In this document: piece by piece, positions 25,196 to 34,101 of the stretch
Layout of the letters: each line of letters begins with the position of its first letter
Position numbering within the stretch: position 1 is the first letter of the stretch
Assembly: GCA_013334965.1 (NCBI GenBank)
Contig: JAAXWO010000009.1
Coordinates: forward strand, 1-64,000
Length of the DNA: 64,000 bases
Direction: 5' to 3'
Source: Chlorobiaceae bacterium
Lineage (GTDB): Bacteria > Bacteroidota > Chlorobiia > Chlorobiales > Chlorobiaceae
Notes under the pieces: model-generated
Told to the model about the DNA's origin: nothing
Databases searched by the model: none
What the model saw: only the letters and a program-made list of their open reading frames with translations
Program-made: the position numbers and the translations under genes

Positions 25196-25708
25196 ATGGA
25201 TGACATGTCAAACAGAATATACAACGTCCTTTTCATCTGCTCCGGAAATTCAGCCCGGAGCATCATGGCTGAAGCTATCCTTAATGATCGCGGACACGAT
25301 CGCTTCAAGGCTTACAGTGCCGGAAGTCGTCCCCGGGGAGAGGTCGAACCAGTGGTGCTTGAATTGCTCGGCAGTCTGGGGTTTGATACCAGTGGACTTC
25401 GCAGTAAAAGCTGGCATGAATTTGCCGTGGCGGATGCCCCGCAGATGGATTTCATCTTTACGGTTTGCGACCGCGCCGCGGGTGAACAGTGCCCAATATG
25501 GCCTGGTCAACCGATCAGTGGGCACTGGAGCTTTCCGGATCCGGTTCAGGCTGCCGTTACTCCGGAGGAAAAAAGTGACGCCTTAAAGCACATCTTGCTT
25601 CAGATTTCCAACCAGATAAGGCTGTTGCTGAGTCTTCCGATTGACGAGCTTGATGAAATATCGCTCCATTCCGTGGTTCGCGAACTCTGTGAAACCAAAA
25701 TGGAATAA
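25196..25708 (+). CDS. arsC: Arsenate reductase, LMW-phosphatase (thioredoxin-linked) type
   Basis: A 170-aa protein of the low-molecular-weight protein tyrosine phosphatase fold. VLFICSGNSARSIMAEAIL contains the CxxxxxRS P-loop that binds arsenate. FTVCDRAAGEQCPIWPG supplies a second redox Cys and the DP motif follows in HWSFPDPVQA, all as in thioredoxin-coupled ArsC. The C-terminal helix region DALKHILLQISNQIRLLL also fits. It reduces As(V) to As(III); no arsB, acr3 or arsR is adjacent. The alternative start MSNRIYNVLFICSG three codons in is equally possible. Confidence 0.88.
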   Translation: MDDMSNRIYNVLFICSGNSARSIMAEAILNDRGHDRFKAYSAGSRPRGEVEPVVLELLGSLGFDTSGLRSKSWHEFAVADAPQMDFIFTVCDRAAGEQCPIWPGQPISGHWSFPDPVQAAVTPEEKSDALKHILLQISNQIRLLLSLPIDELDEISLHSVVRELCETKME

Positions 25709-25955
25709 TCTGTTTTCCTGAGTCTTCACAGGATACTTAACCATACGGATCAGGTCCTTCCAGTAGTCTGCCATCCCTTTGATTCCAGGTCATGCGGATG
25801 AGGGCATGACTGGTCGGGCGGGTGGCACGTTTTCCTCTTCAAAGTTCGCAGGAAGTTTACAAACCGAGGAATGCATCGATATTCATAAAGTCATATTTTT
25901 TATGAAAGTAAAACGAGGTATTCCCGCTCTGTCATGACTGTAAACATCCATTGAA

Positions 25956-27710
25956 ATGAGGATTTATCGCGTACTGACGAGAGTCTGTGTTCTGGTAGTC
26001 GCACTCATCCAGTTGGGTGGAGCGGCTTCGGCTGAAGCCTGGAAGTTCGGGGTAATGGGCGACACCCAGTGGACTACATCCGATCCGGCCATGGCAAATC
26101 CGGCCACGGTTCCAGTTTCCATTATCGATCAGGTAAACAGGCAGTTTATCAAGGCCGGTGTTAAATTCGTCATTCAGGTCGGAGATTTGACCGACAGTGG
26201 CAACGATATTTCTGAAGCCGCGAGGGCTGCAGCTGCCCAGCCATTGATCGATGCCGGTATAGGATTCTTTCCGTTTCGCGGTAATCATGAAACCAACGGA
26301 GCAAACAACGCATATGGCATTCCCGGCTTTCAGTCGAATTACCCCCAGACCAGAACCGGTATCTTCACCAACAGTGGCCATGATCAGTACAGTATAGGTT
26401 CAGGGTTCAGCAGCCCGACTGACGTCAGCCCTGAGCTGGCCGGGATGAGCTATTCGTTTGATTATGGTGACAAGGATGACAGCGCCCGCATGGTGATCAT
26501 CGATACATGGGCCACGACGGGCAAGCTGGATAAAAATCCAGACGGCTATATGTATGGTTACACTGTCGACGACCAACAGGGCTGGATCAGCAGCAGGCTT
26601 GACAGGAAGAAACGCGGCACAAGGCATGCCTTTGTCTTTTCACATCAGCCGTTGATTGCTGAAGGACATCAGGATACCATGTTCAGCGGATATGCGAACG
26701 CCCATCCCGAATGGCAGAACAGGTTTTTTGCGAGCCTGCAGGATAACGGCGTGCGGTATTTCGGGTGCGGACATGACCACATTCATCAGCGCTCCATAAT
26801 AACAAGCCCAGATGGTAAATCCCGGGTTCAGGAGATCATATCAGCGTCCAACAGCAGCAAGTTCTACACTCCCAAACCTCTCGATGACCCAAAGTGGTTT
26901 GGACAGAAAGTCCGTGAGACGTCGATCTCCCAGGAGCGGAATACGGTAGGTTACTATATCTATACGGTAGACGGCCCCGGAGTGACCGTCGATTACTATT
27001 CCGACGATCACGGGAACTGGCAGTCTGATGCAAATTATCCGCAAGGGGCCGGCATGGAGAATACCGGTATGACACCCATGTTGCATTTTGTGAAAAAAGA
27101 GAGCTGGAGCTACAACCTGAACGGCAGGGAGTACCTTGTTTCCCAGGGCGCAAGCTATGGGATGGTAAGGGAACGCTTCAAAGGCACTGTCGCCCGCATT
27201 CTTGATGGTACCAATAACAGCCTGGCGAGGGACGCAAGCTACAATACAACTGGCGGGGAAGGTCGCCCTCTGACTAAAGCGGTCGATACCGGCTGGTTTG
27301 AGATCGATTTCATGAACGGTAGATCAGTATCTCCGAAATCAGACAGGAAAAGAGGTCTGGCAAGCAACATTTTTACGCTGCGAGGTATGGCCGATTTTGG
27401 CCGGGAGGAGGCTGACGTTTATGTGCTTGCAATGAGTTACGATCCAGCCAGATTCAGTCATGATGACGTGAAAAAAGGTCTGTTCGGGTTGGTCGTGAAA
27501 AACAGTGACGGAACATGGATCAACGCTGTAGATAAAAATTTCGGCGGTGTCAGGAGATTTGTCAAAGGGCCATGGGTAAAAGGGTACGCACTGGGCTCTT
27601 ATGGTATCGACTCCAATAAAAAAATTGTCTGGGCGGTAATTAACTCTAATGGTGACTATGCGGTTGCCGGATTTGCCGGCAGATCAAGGGGATTGATAAC
27701 GGATCATTGA
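25956..27710 (+). CDS. Secreted calcineurin-like metallophosphoesterase
   Basis: 584 aa with an N-terminal signal (MRIYRVLTRVCVLVVALIQLGGAASA). The metal-binding motifs are in order: GDTQW (about 33), GDLTDSG (about 71), GNHETNG (about 107), SHQP (about 228) and GHDHIHQ (about 268). This is the purple acid phosphatase/3',5'-cAMP phosphodiesterase-type catalytic core of residues about 28-290. The C-terminal half is a separate beta-rich region (HFVKKESWSYNLNGREYLVS...) with no recognised name. It would act in the periplasm or outside the cell on phosphate esters. It lies 250 bp after arsC, supporting a phosphate-related neighbourhood. Confidence 0.85.
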   Translation: MRIYRVLTRVCVLVVALIQLGGAASAEAWKFGVMGDTQWTTSDPAMANPATVPVSIIDQVNRQFIKAGVKFVIQVGDLTDSGNDISEAARAAAAQPLIDAGIGFFPFRGNHETNGANNAYGIPGFQSNYPQTRTGIFTNSGHDQYSIGSGFSSPTDVSPELAGMSYSFDYGDKDDSARMVIIDTWATTGKLDKNPDGYMYGYTVDDQQGWISSRLDRKKRGTRHAFVFSHQPLIAEGHQDTMFSGYANAHPEWQNRFFASLQDNGVRYFGCGHDHIHQRSIITSPDGKSRVQEIISASNSSKFYTPKPLDDPKWFGQKVRETSISQERNTVGYYIYTVDGPGVTVDYYSDDHGNWQSDANYPQGAGMENTGMTPMLHFVKKESWSYNLNGREYLVSQGASYGMVRERFKGTVARILDGTNNSLARDASYNTTGGEGRPLTKAVDTGWFEIDFMNGRSVSPKSDRKRGLASNIFTLRGMADFGREEADVYVLAMSYDPARFSHDDVKKGLFGLVVKNSDGTWINAVDKNFGGVRRFVKGPWVKGYALGSYGIDSNKKIVWAVINSNGDYAVAGFAGRSRGLITDH

Positions 27711-27768
27711 GTCAACGTCCTGCGCCTTCTGTTTCTGCTCGTGGTACTAACCCGGAAATCCAATAAAC

Positions 27769-28281
27769 ATGCCCCTGCTGAAATCGAAAGTCCTTGTGCT
27801 GAATGCCAGTTATGAGCCGCTGAGCATATTGGACGCAAGGAATGCAATTATGCTGCTGTTCGGCGGAAAAGCCGTGACGGTGGCAAACCATCCCGAACAT
27901 CGTATTCGCACGATCTGTGAAAGTTTTCCAATGCCGAGCATCGTGCGACTTACCGCTTTTATCCGTCTTCGATACAGTACTGCGCTTCTTAACAGAAAGA
28001 ACCTGTTCAGGAGAGACGGGTTCAAATGTCAGTATTGCGGCCGCAAGGACGTTCAACTGACGATCGATCATGTGTTACCCAGATCCCGAGGAGGTGAGGA
28101 TAGCTGGGATAATCTTATCACGGCGTGCAAGTCTTGCAATACCATCAAGGGAAACCGTACCCCGCTCGAAGCAGGAATGCCGACGTTGAGCAAGCCAGCC
28201 CGACCGACTCAGATCATGTTGATGAGACAGCATTTCCAGCCGGTTTCAGACGAATGGAAGCCTTACCTTTTCATGAGTTGA
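27769..28281 (+). CDS. HNH endonuclease family protein
   Basis: 170 aa. The C-terminal HNH domain spans about 80-135: [20 protein letters not shown] gives the first zinc pair and the catalytic DH, then [18 protein letters not shown] gives the N and second Cys pair. The N-terminal segment [20 protein letters not shown] is the usual partner of this widespread bacterial family, which is not part of a restriction system and has no defined role. It stands between the phosphoesterase and the convergent nucleotidyltransferase, with no adjacent methylase. Confidence 0.88.
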   Translation: MPLLKSKVLVLNASYEPLSILDARNAIMLLFGGKAVTVANHPEHRIRTICESFPMPSIVRLTAFIRLRYSTALLNRKNLFRRDGFKCQYCGRKDVQLTIDHVLPRSRGGEDSWDNLITACKSCNTIKGNRTPLEAGMPTLSKPARPTQIMLMRQHFQPVSDEWKPYLFMS

Positions 28282-28375
28282 AGGACGTGGTGCCGGTTTT
28301 CGATTAAACCATTGATTCGCCGTGGTTTAGGCTGTCCTCATCGATTCCGAAAAACTTCAGCATGACGTTCTCTGC

Positions 28376-29353
28376 TCACCCCATGCGGATCTCGGAGTAG
28401 TCGCCGATGTTCATCTGGTGACCCATGCCGGAAACAGAAGCATGATTGCCGACGATCGACCTGTCCATCATGATGTCGCTGACCTGTGCTTTTTCACCGA
28501 TAATGGAGTTCCGGATGATCGCGTCGGTTATCACGGCGTGCTCTGCAATCGTGGTGTTCGGCCCGATGATGGCGTTGGAGATGAAGGCGCTGTCGGCGAT
28601 GAATACCGGGGGGTTGATGATGCAACCGGGCAGCGATTTCACCTTGTGCTCCCTGAGCAGGAGCACTTCGTTGGTCGAAAGGAGGGTTTCGGGTTTCCCG
28701 CAGTCGTACCACCCCTGCACAGGAAACGTGGTGAACTCCTCTCCGTTTTCGATCATGTATTGCAAGGCGTCGGTGAGCTGGTATTCGCCTTTCGTGGTGA
28801 TGTCGTTTTCGATGATGTAGCTGATGCTCCTGAAAAGCGGGCCGGCCTGGCGGAGGAAATAGAGACCGACGATCGCCATGTTGCTGACCGGATAGTCGGG
28901 TTTCTCCACGAGCCTTGAGATATGGTCGCCTTCGGTAACCGCAACGCCGAATCGCCTTGGATCGGCGACCTCCTTGACTCCGATGGTCGATGTCCTGCCT
29001 CTCAGCACCGGCATGAGGTCCACGTCGAAAATGGTGTCTCCGAGGATGATGAAAAGCGGTTCGTCCTCTGATACGTGGGAACGGCACATATGGATGGCGT
29101 GGGCGAGGCCGAGCTGTTCGGATTGCGTGACGAAGGTAAGGCGGATCGAGTATTTTGCCGTCAGATACTCTTCGATCATCTCTCCAAGATAGCCGACGAT
29201 GATAATTGCTTCGTCGATTCCCGATTCAATAAGCTTGTCCATGATATGGCCTATGATCGGCTTGCCGGCGACGTTCAGCAGTACCTTCGGCTGTGAAAAT
29301 GTATGCGGGCGGAGCCTGCTTCCAAGGCCGGCGACGGGAATGATGGCTTTCAT
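28376..29353 (-). CDS. Sugar-1-phosphate nucleotidyltransferase
   Basis: A 325-aa enzyme that joins a sugar-1-phosphate to an NTP for cell-envelope polysaccharides. The start MKAIIPVAGLGSRLRPHTFS at 29353 is the nucleotide-binding GxGxRxxP-type signature, and PKVLLNVAGKPIIGH follows. The middle has FIILGDTIFDVD with the metal-binding Asp. From about residue 240 there is a left-handed beta-helix tail with hexapeptides (FISNAIIGPNTTIAEHAVI). Glucose-1-P thymidylyl-, mannose-1-P guanylyl- or UTP-transferase cannot be separated by eye. Forty extra codons upstream were rejected as not family-like. Confidence 0.88.
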   Translation of the reverse strand: MKAIIPVAGLGSRLRPHTFSQPKVLLNVAGKPIIGHIMDKLIESGIDEAIIIVGYLGEMIEEYLTAKYSIRLTFVTQSEQLGLAHAIHMCRSHVSEDEPLFIILGDTIFDVDLMPVLRGRTSTIGVKEVADPRRFGVAVTEGDHISRLVEKPDYPVSNMAIVGLYFLRQAGPLFRSISYIIENDITTKGEYQLTDALQYMIENGEEFTTFPVQGWYDCGKPETLLSTNEVLLLREHKVKSLPGCIINPPVFIADSAFISNAIIGPNTTIAEHAVITDAIIRNSIIGEKAQVSDIMMDRSIVGNHASVSGMGHQMNIGDYSEIRMG

Positions 29354-29636
29354 GGTCCTGTCGAAGTGTAGGTTAAATGAATATATATCATCAACATACT
29401 TCAAATTTCGGAATTTATCACCAACGCATGGCAATGGAACCTGTTTTGAGGTGCGATCGTTGCCGTGTTTCATGCAGGGGTTAGCCGGGTATAGGCTTGT
29501 ACGTGCATGTATCCGTAAACGTGAAAAACATCGAAAATCGCGTATCTTTACATAACGGTTGATTGGGACTCAGTGCATTCGATCCGGCATGTTGCCCTTC
29601 AGTTCAACAGAACCCTCATATATATCAATACCATCC

Positions 29637-30047
29637 ATGCTCAACGGAGAGGAAAAGATATCATATCAGTCCGGCGTGCTCCCGATCGCAGGCGACATGA
29701 TCGTATTGGTCACAGGGCGTCGGTCTGGTAAATGGATCATTCCGAAAGGTTATGTCGAAAAGGGGATGTCGCCTGCAGAATCCGCAGCCAAGGAGGCATG
29801 GGAAGAAGCCGGAGTAACCGGGAAGGTTTTGGAGAAAGATATAGGTACCTATCGTTTCAGCCGGCCTTCAGGAGTTTTTGCCGTTCAGGTGTTTCCGCTT
29901 GAGGTTCTGGAAATTCGCGACGAATGGCAGGAGATGCATGTTCGGCGACGCACGGTGGTCACTCCTTTGGAAGCTGTACGGCTGATTTCCCATGAAGGTC
30001 TCAGAAGGCTTGTCGCTGAATATTTCGCCCTGCGTCTCGAGTATTGA
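29637..30047 (+). CDS. Nudix hydrolase
   Basis: A 136-aa protein with one Nudix box, GYVEKGMSPAESAAKEAWEE, then AGV, near residues 42-64. The box keeps the EE pair that binds Mg2+; the usual R before the first E is K. The start MLNGEEKISYQSGVLP at 29637 begins just before the first strand; a longer frame from 29559 is possible but adds a Ser/Pro-rich extension. Such single-domain Nudix enzymes cleave nucleoside diphosphates linked to other moieties. The substrate is unknown, and it precedes the tRNA cluster. Confidence 0.85.
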   Translation: MLNGEEKISYQSGVLPIAGDMIVLVTGRRSGKWIIPKGYVEKGMSPAESAAKEAWEEAGVTGKVLEKDIGTYRFSRPSGVFAVQVFPLEVLEIRDEWQEMHVRRRTVVTPLEAVRLISHEGLRRLVAEYFALRLEY

Positions 30048-30153
30048 GCCGGTTTTCGGAAGTCTTAACGGAACGCCATTTTAGAGACGAATTCCCTAAA
30101 AAAGTATTTGGTATTTTTAGCTGTTGTCGTATATTATGAGCCTTCCGTTCAGA

Positions 30154-30229
30154 CGGGGCATGGCGCAGCTGGTAGCGTGCCTGCTTTGGGAGCAGGAGGT
30201 CCCGAGTTCGAGTCTCGGTGCCCCGACCA
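30154..30229 (+). tRNA. tRNA-Pro (TGG)
   Basis: Acceptor CGGGGCA/TGCCCCG, D-arm with GCAGCTGGTAGCGTG, anticodon TGG in CTTTGGGAG, T-arm CCGAG-TTCGAGT-CTCGG; CCA is encoded. First of four clustered tRNAs. Confidence 0.95.
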
Positions 30230-30251
30230 TGAATGCAGCGACAGGGTTGAT

Positions 30252-30324
<73 letters not shown>

Positions 30325-30352
30325 CACAGGAAGGCGACTGTAGAGTTTCTAT

Positions 30353-30430
30353 GGTGATTGTAGCTCAGCTGGTTAGAGCGCCAGGTTGTGGCCCTGGAGG
30401 TCGGGGGTTCGAGTCCCCTCATTCACCCCA
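30353..30430 (+). tRNA. tRNA-His (GTG)
   Basis: G at 30353 is the extra G(-1) typical of tRNA-His, opposite C73 at 30427. D-arm GCTCAGCTGGTTAGAGC, anticodon GTG in TTGTGGC, T-arm GGGGG-TTCGAGT-CCCCT, CCA encoded. One T-T mismatch is seen in the acceptor stem (30358 opposite 30422). Confidence 0.93.
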
Positions 30431-30437
30431 ATATTTT

Positions 30438-30509
30438 GGCCCCATCGACTAGTGGTTAGGTCATCACCCTTTCAAGGTGGTAGCACGGGTTCGAATCCCG
30501 TTGGGGTCA
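30438..30509 (+). tRNA. tRNA-Glu (TTC)
   Basis: Acceptor GGCCCCA/TGGGGTC (one G-T pair), anticodon TTC in CTTTCAA, T-arm ACGGG-TTCGAAT-CCCGT, discriminator A at 30509. CCA is not encoded. In photosynthetic bacteria Glu-tRNA also feeds tetrapyrrole synthesis. Confidence 0.95.
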
Positions 30510-30599
30510 CACAATAACCTGGAAGATCCGGAAGCCGTTTGCCAGCAGCGGTATATTTCCGGAAGCCGAAGAGTGGTTAATTGAAAAGTGTGGTTAGGT

Positions 30600-30634
30600 A
30601 AGCTCTGTTCTTCTTAAAGTTCAGGGCTTTTTTT
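30600..30634 (+). terminator. Terminator after the tRNA cluster
   Basis: AAGCTCTG (30600-30607) pairs with CAGGGCTT (30622-30629) with one G-T, followed by T6. It ends the four-tRNA transcript before pheT. Confidence 0.7.
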
Positions 30635-30770
30635 ATTAGGTCTGGGCATCACTGAAAATCTGTTCCGCGATTCGAAGCTTCGGCCGGACGGTATTCTGTC
30701 CTCGTTGCTTTTTAACCCGCTTCCGACGATTTTTCAGGGTTCCCGTTTATGAACGCAGCGGATTCCTTCC

Positions 30771-33206
30771 ATGAAAATCTCCGTCAACTGGCTCAAAGAG
30801 TTCATTCCCGCATTTTCACCCGATATCCCCGAACTTGTCGATCGCCTGACCTTTCTCGGCCTTGAGGTCGAAGATGTCGTCGAGCAGAAGCTGCCCGACC
30901 TGAAAGTCGTCGTCGGCAGGATCGCCGAGGTCCGTCCCCATCCCAATGCCGACAGGCTGCGCATCTGCATGGTCGATACCGGTGAGGGCGAGCTTCGCCA
31001 GATCGTTTGCGGCGCGCCGAACGTAGAGAGCGGCATGCTCGTTCCTGTTGCAGGCATTGGCGCAGTGCTGAGGCCGGCTTCCGGTGAGAGCTTTACCATC
31101 AAACCGGCCAAAATTCGCGGCGAGCACTCTTCAGGCATGATCTGCGCAGCTGACGAACTCGGCCTGTCGGACGACCACGACGGAGTCATGGTGCTCGATG
31201 AAGGATGCGTCGTCGGCGAGCCTCTGGCTTCCTATCTGGACGTCGACACGGTTCTCGACATAGCCGTGACCCCCAACCGCCCGGACGCCCTTTCGCATCT
31301 CGGCGTGGCGCGGGAGCTTGCGGATTGCAGCGAAATCGTCTATCCTGAAGCGCCCGTCGTCGAATTCAGCAGGGGAGGAGGGCTTGTCGAGGTTCAGGAT
31401 ACCGAAGCATGCCCTTATTACTCAGGAACGGTCATCAAGGGCGTGACCGTAGGTCCCTCACCGCGCTGGCTCGCCCGTAAGCTCGAGCAGATCGGTCTCC
31501 GCCCGAGGAACAACATCGTCGATGTCACGAACTATATCCTGCACTCCTTCGGCCAGCCGCTTCACGCATTCGACTACAACCGCCTTGGCGGCAACCGTAT
31601 CGTCGTACGCAACAGCGCCGACAGCAGGATCATGGCGCTCAACCAGGCGGAGTACACCCTCAGGACAGGCATGACTGCCATTTGCGACGCAAAAGAGCCC
31701 GTGGCTATCGCAGGGGTCATGGGTGGCCTCCATTCTGCTGTCACCGACCAGACGACCGACATCCTGCTTGAAGCCGCCTACTTCAGCCCGGCCTCGATCA
31801 GGAAGACGGCAAAACAGCTCCAGCTCTCATCCGACTCCTCCTATCGCTACGAACGCGGTATCGATCCGCGCAACGTCAAACGTGCCGCAGAATATGCAAT
31901 AGCCCTGATTCTCGACATCGCAGGGGGCAAAATCGAGACAGCCGAAGAGTCCGGGAGCATGCCCGACTCCCTGAAGATCGTTTCCCTGAGGCCCGAGCGG
32001 GTGAACGCCATTCTCGGCAGCACGATCAGCGCCTCGGAAATGGTGAACCTTCTCGGTAAAATCTGCATAAAGGCAGTGTCACAGGGCGCAGTATCGCAGG
32101 ATGCCGATTCCATCTCTTTTTCTGTTCCGTCCTTCAGGGTCGACATCGAAAGCGAGATCGACCTCATTGAAGAGGTTGCGCGCCTTTACGGTTACAACAA
32201 CCTGGAGCCCTCGACAGCGATGGTTTCCAGCTATCCTGTTTCGCGCAAGGTGCCGGAATATTTTCCCGATTACCTGCGAAACATCATGATAGGGCTGAAT
32301 TTCAGGGAAGCCCTCACCAATCCGCTCATCAGGAAAGAGGAGGCGGAGCGTTTCGGAGGAGTGCATGTCAGGGCATTGAACCCCATCAGCGAAGAGCTTG
32401 AAGTCCTCAGGCCGAGCCTGGCGGCATCGTTGCTCAAGGTTGTGGCCCATAACATTCGCCACGGCAACCGTGACCTTCGTCTTTTCGAGGTGGCTCACGG
32501 GTTCTCGATGCTTCCTGAAAGCGAACGCACCGGTCAGGGGCCGCTATCAGCTTATCGCGAAACGGAGTTGCTCGCGTTTGTCATCACCGGTCAGCGCGCC
32601 CCCCGGAGCTGGAACCAGCGAGATGAAGCCGTCGATTTCTTCGACCTCAAGGGGGCTGTCGAGATGTTGCTTGAGAAGCTGAATTTACTTGATAAATCAG
32701 CACTTAATATTTATAATGAAACTACGATTGGTATTGAATTCTCATCGGCCGAAAACGGGAAACCCATTGTATTGAAAGCCGGTACGGTTCAACAGATCGG
32801 TAAGGATATGGTTGAGGCATTCGCTCTTGATCAGGATGTTTTTCTTGCCGAAATAGATGTCGCTGTGCTGGAGCGTTGTTTTGAATCCGGCGTCGTGTAT
32901 GAACCGCCGTCGAAGTTTCCTGTTGTCGAAAGAGACCTTTCATTTGTTTTGCCCCGCCATATCCCGGTACAGCGGCTTGTCGATCTGGCACGAAAGAGCG
33001 ATTCTCTGGTCAGGTCTGTGCGTGTTTTCGATGTGTTCGAGCGTAGCGACGCCGGCACAGGAGATAGTGGAACACGCAGCGTAGCAATTTCGCTGGAGCT
33101 TGCCGACAGGTCGGGGACAATGAACGAGGAGCTTATCAGCGCCGTTGTCTCGAAAGTGAGCGACAATGCCAGGAGTGAACTTGGTGCGGAAATTCGGCAA
33201 GTATGA
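30771..33206 (+). CDS. pheT: Phenylalanyl-tRNA synthetase beta subunit
   Basis: An 811-aa subunit of the alpha2-beta2 enzyme charging tRNA-Phe. Domains in order: MKISVNWLKEFIPAF start, tRNA-binding EMAP-like domain (about 40-150, VVGRIAEVRPHPNADRL), B3/B4 editing domain (about 210-385, with NNIVDVTNYILHSFGQPLHA), B5 (about 405-475), catalytic-like core, and the C-terminal ferredoxin-like anticodon-binding domain (about 710-811, SKFPVVERDLSFVLP). Length is standard. pheS is not in the window. It leads into the 33221-zapA pair only 14 bp downstream, so these may be co-transcribed. Confidence 0.97.
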   Translation: MKISVNWLKEFIPAFSPDIPELVDRLTFLGLEVEDVVEQKLPDLKVVVGRIAEVRPHPNADRLRICMVDTGEGELRQIVCGAPNVESGMLVPVAGIGAVLRPASGESFTIKPAKIRGEHSSGMICAADELGLSDDHDGVMVLDEGCVVGEPLASYLDVDTVLDIAVTPNRPDALSHLGVARELADCSEIVYPEAPVVEFSRGGGLVEVQDTEACPYYSGTVIKGVTVGPSPRWLARKLEQIGLRPRNNIVDVTNYILHSFGQPLHAFDYNRLGGNRIVVRNSADSRIMALNQAEYTLRTGMTAICDAKEPVAIAGVMGGLHSAVTDQTTDILLEAAYFSPASIRKTAKQLQLSSDSSYRYERGIDPRNVKRAAEYAIALILDIAGGKIETAEESGSMPDSLKIVSLRPERVNAILGSTISASEMVNLLGKICIKAVSQGAVSQDADSISFSVPSFRVDIESEIDLIEEVARLYGYNNLEPSTAMVSSYPVSRKVPEYFPDYLRNIMIGLNFREALTNPLIRKEEAERFGGVHVRALNPISEELEVLRPSLAASLLKVVAHNIRHGNRDLRLFEVAHGFSMLPESERTGQGPLSAYRETELLAFVITGQRAPRSWNQRDEAVDFFDLKGAVEMLLEKLNLLDKSALNIYNETTIGIEFSSAENGKPIVLKAGTVQQIGKDMVEAFALDQDVFLAEIDVAVLERCFESGVVYEPPSKFPVVERDLSFVLPRHIPVQRLVDLARKSDSLVRSVRVFDVFERSDAGTGDSGTRSVAISLELADRSGTMNEELISAVVSKVSDNARSELGAEIRQV

Positions 33207-33220
33207 GTCCATCGTAAATT

Positions 33221-33526
33221 ATGGATGCAGCAGACGAGCATAACGGTCAGATGATACTGACCGGCCTGGAAGAGAATGTCGTCAGGCTCGTTGAGCAACT
33301 GTCCGAATGTCGGAAAGAAAATGAGTTATTGAAATCTGAGATCACAAGCCTGCAGAACATATTGAGGTCCTTCAAACTGCCGGGTACCGAAGGTTCGACC
33401 GGAACAGTGCCGGGCGCTTCAGGTGATGGTTTTTCATATGCCGAGAAGCTTCAGGTCAAGCAGAAACTTGCCCTGGTCCTGCAGAAGATAGAGAGGGAGC
33501 TCAGGGGTGATCAGGCCAGATTTTGA
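33221..33526 (+). CDS. Coiled-coil protein upstream of zapA
   Basis: 101 aa. Residues about 12-50 (LTGLEENVVRLVEQLSECRK...NELLKSEITSLQNILRSF) form a leucine-rich coiled coil, followed by a Gly/Thr/Ser linker and a basic amphipathic end (KLQVKQKLALVLQKIERELR). The stop overlaps the zapA start (TGATG), so the two are translationally coupled and probably work together in division-ring assembly. It resembles ZapB-like or cell-division coiled-coil proteins in context only; no family motif identifies it. Confidence 0.75.
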   Translation: MDAADEHNGQMILTGLEENVVRLVEQLSECRKENELLKSEITSLQNILRSFKLPGTEGSTGTVPGASGDGFSYAEKLQVKQKLALVLQKIERELRGDQARF

Positions 33527-33795
33527 TGTCCATGGAAAAGATTAACGTCAATGTTTACGGCGACAACTATCCCTTAAGGGTAGAGAACAGCGAACTGACC
33601 GGTAAGGCGGCAAAAGAGGTCGATGGCGTCATGAGGCGTTTCGCCGAAAAAGCCCCGGATCTCGAACCGAAAAAGCTTGCCGTTCTTGCAGCGGTGCAGT
33701 TTGCTGAAAAAAAGAACGAACTTGAGGAAGAGCTGTCGCAACTCAGGCAGAAAATGGCTCGAGTCAATGAATTTATCGAGCAGAATTTGCACTGA
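33526..33795 (+). CDS. zapA: Cell division protein ZapA
   Basis: About 89 aa. MEKINVNVYGDNYPLRVEN is the ZapA N-terminal domain, and AVQFAEKKNELEEELSQLRQ is the C-terminal coiled coil that crosslinks FtsZ filaments. The start is either the ATG at 33526, which overlaps the previous stop, or the ATG at 33532, which gives MEKINVNV. As in many bacteria, a 6S RNA candidate follows directly. Confidence 0.88.
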   Translation: MSMEKINVNVYGDNYPLRVENSELTGKAAKEVDGVMRRFAEKAPDLEPKKLAVLAAVQFAEKKNELEEELSQLRQKMARVNEFIEQNLH

Positions 33796-33823
33796 AGCGT
33801 TACATTGAAAGTAGACGAAACAT

Positions 33824-34048
33824 CCGCACCACGAGTCGAGGTGTATTGTAAGTAAAAGAACTAACACGACAGAACAGGGAGCCCAACTCTTCATTTTGAT
33901 TGCAGGCCTTAACGCCTTTCGGTGACGAACCAGAGGCTCGGCGTTTTACGAAGCGCCGCATTGGAAGCAAAAAACCTGGAGGAGGCGCCCACCGTGATTA
34001 TACGGGTTCTTGAATCTTACACATCTCGTGATGGTGCGGGTTTTTTTT
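33824..34048 (+). ncRNA. ssrS: 6S RNA candidate (ssrS) with terminator
   Basis: CCGCACCA (33824-33831) pairs perfectly with TGGTGCGG (34032-34039), extended by CGAG/CTCG, and is followed by T9. This closes a transcript of about 215 nt between zapA and rny with no ORF. The position after zapA and a 3' segment CCACCGTGATTATACGGG near 33990 recall the CACCTTGAAC...GGGTTCAAGG region of known 6S RNAs. The RNA would mimic an open promoter and bind sigma-70 RNA polymerase. Assignment is by synteny and structure. Confidence 0.68.
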
Positions 34049-34101
34049 TGTCAATTTGAAGGGCCGGCCGTTGTCGGCCGGTTGAAAAAGGAGGTTTTTT
34101 A

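Noticed and set aside
25920-25955. PHO box before the phosphoesterase gene (CTGTCATGACTGTAAACA)
   Set aside because: The two CTGT repeats are 9 bp apart instead of 11 and lie too close to the start codon for a normal PhoB site.
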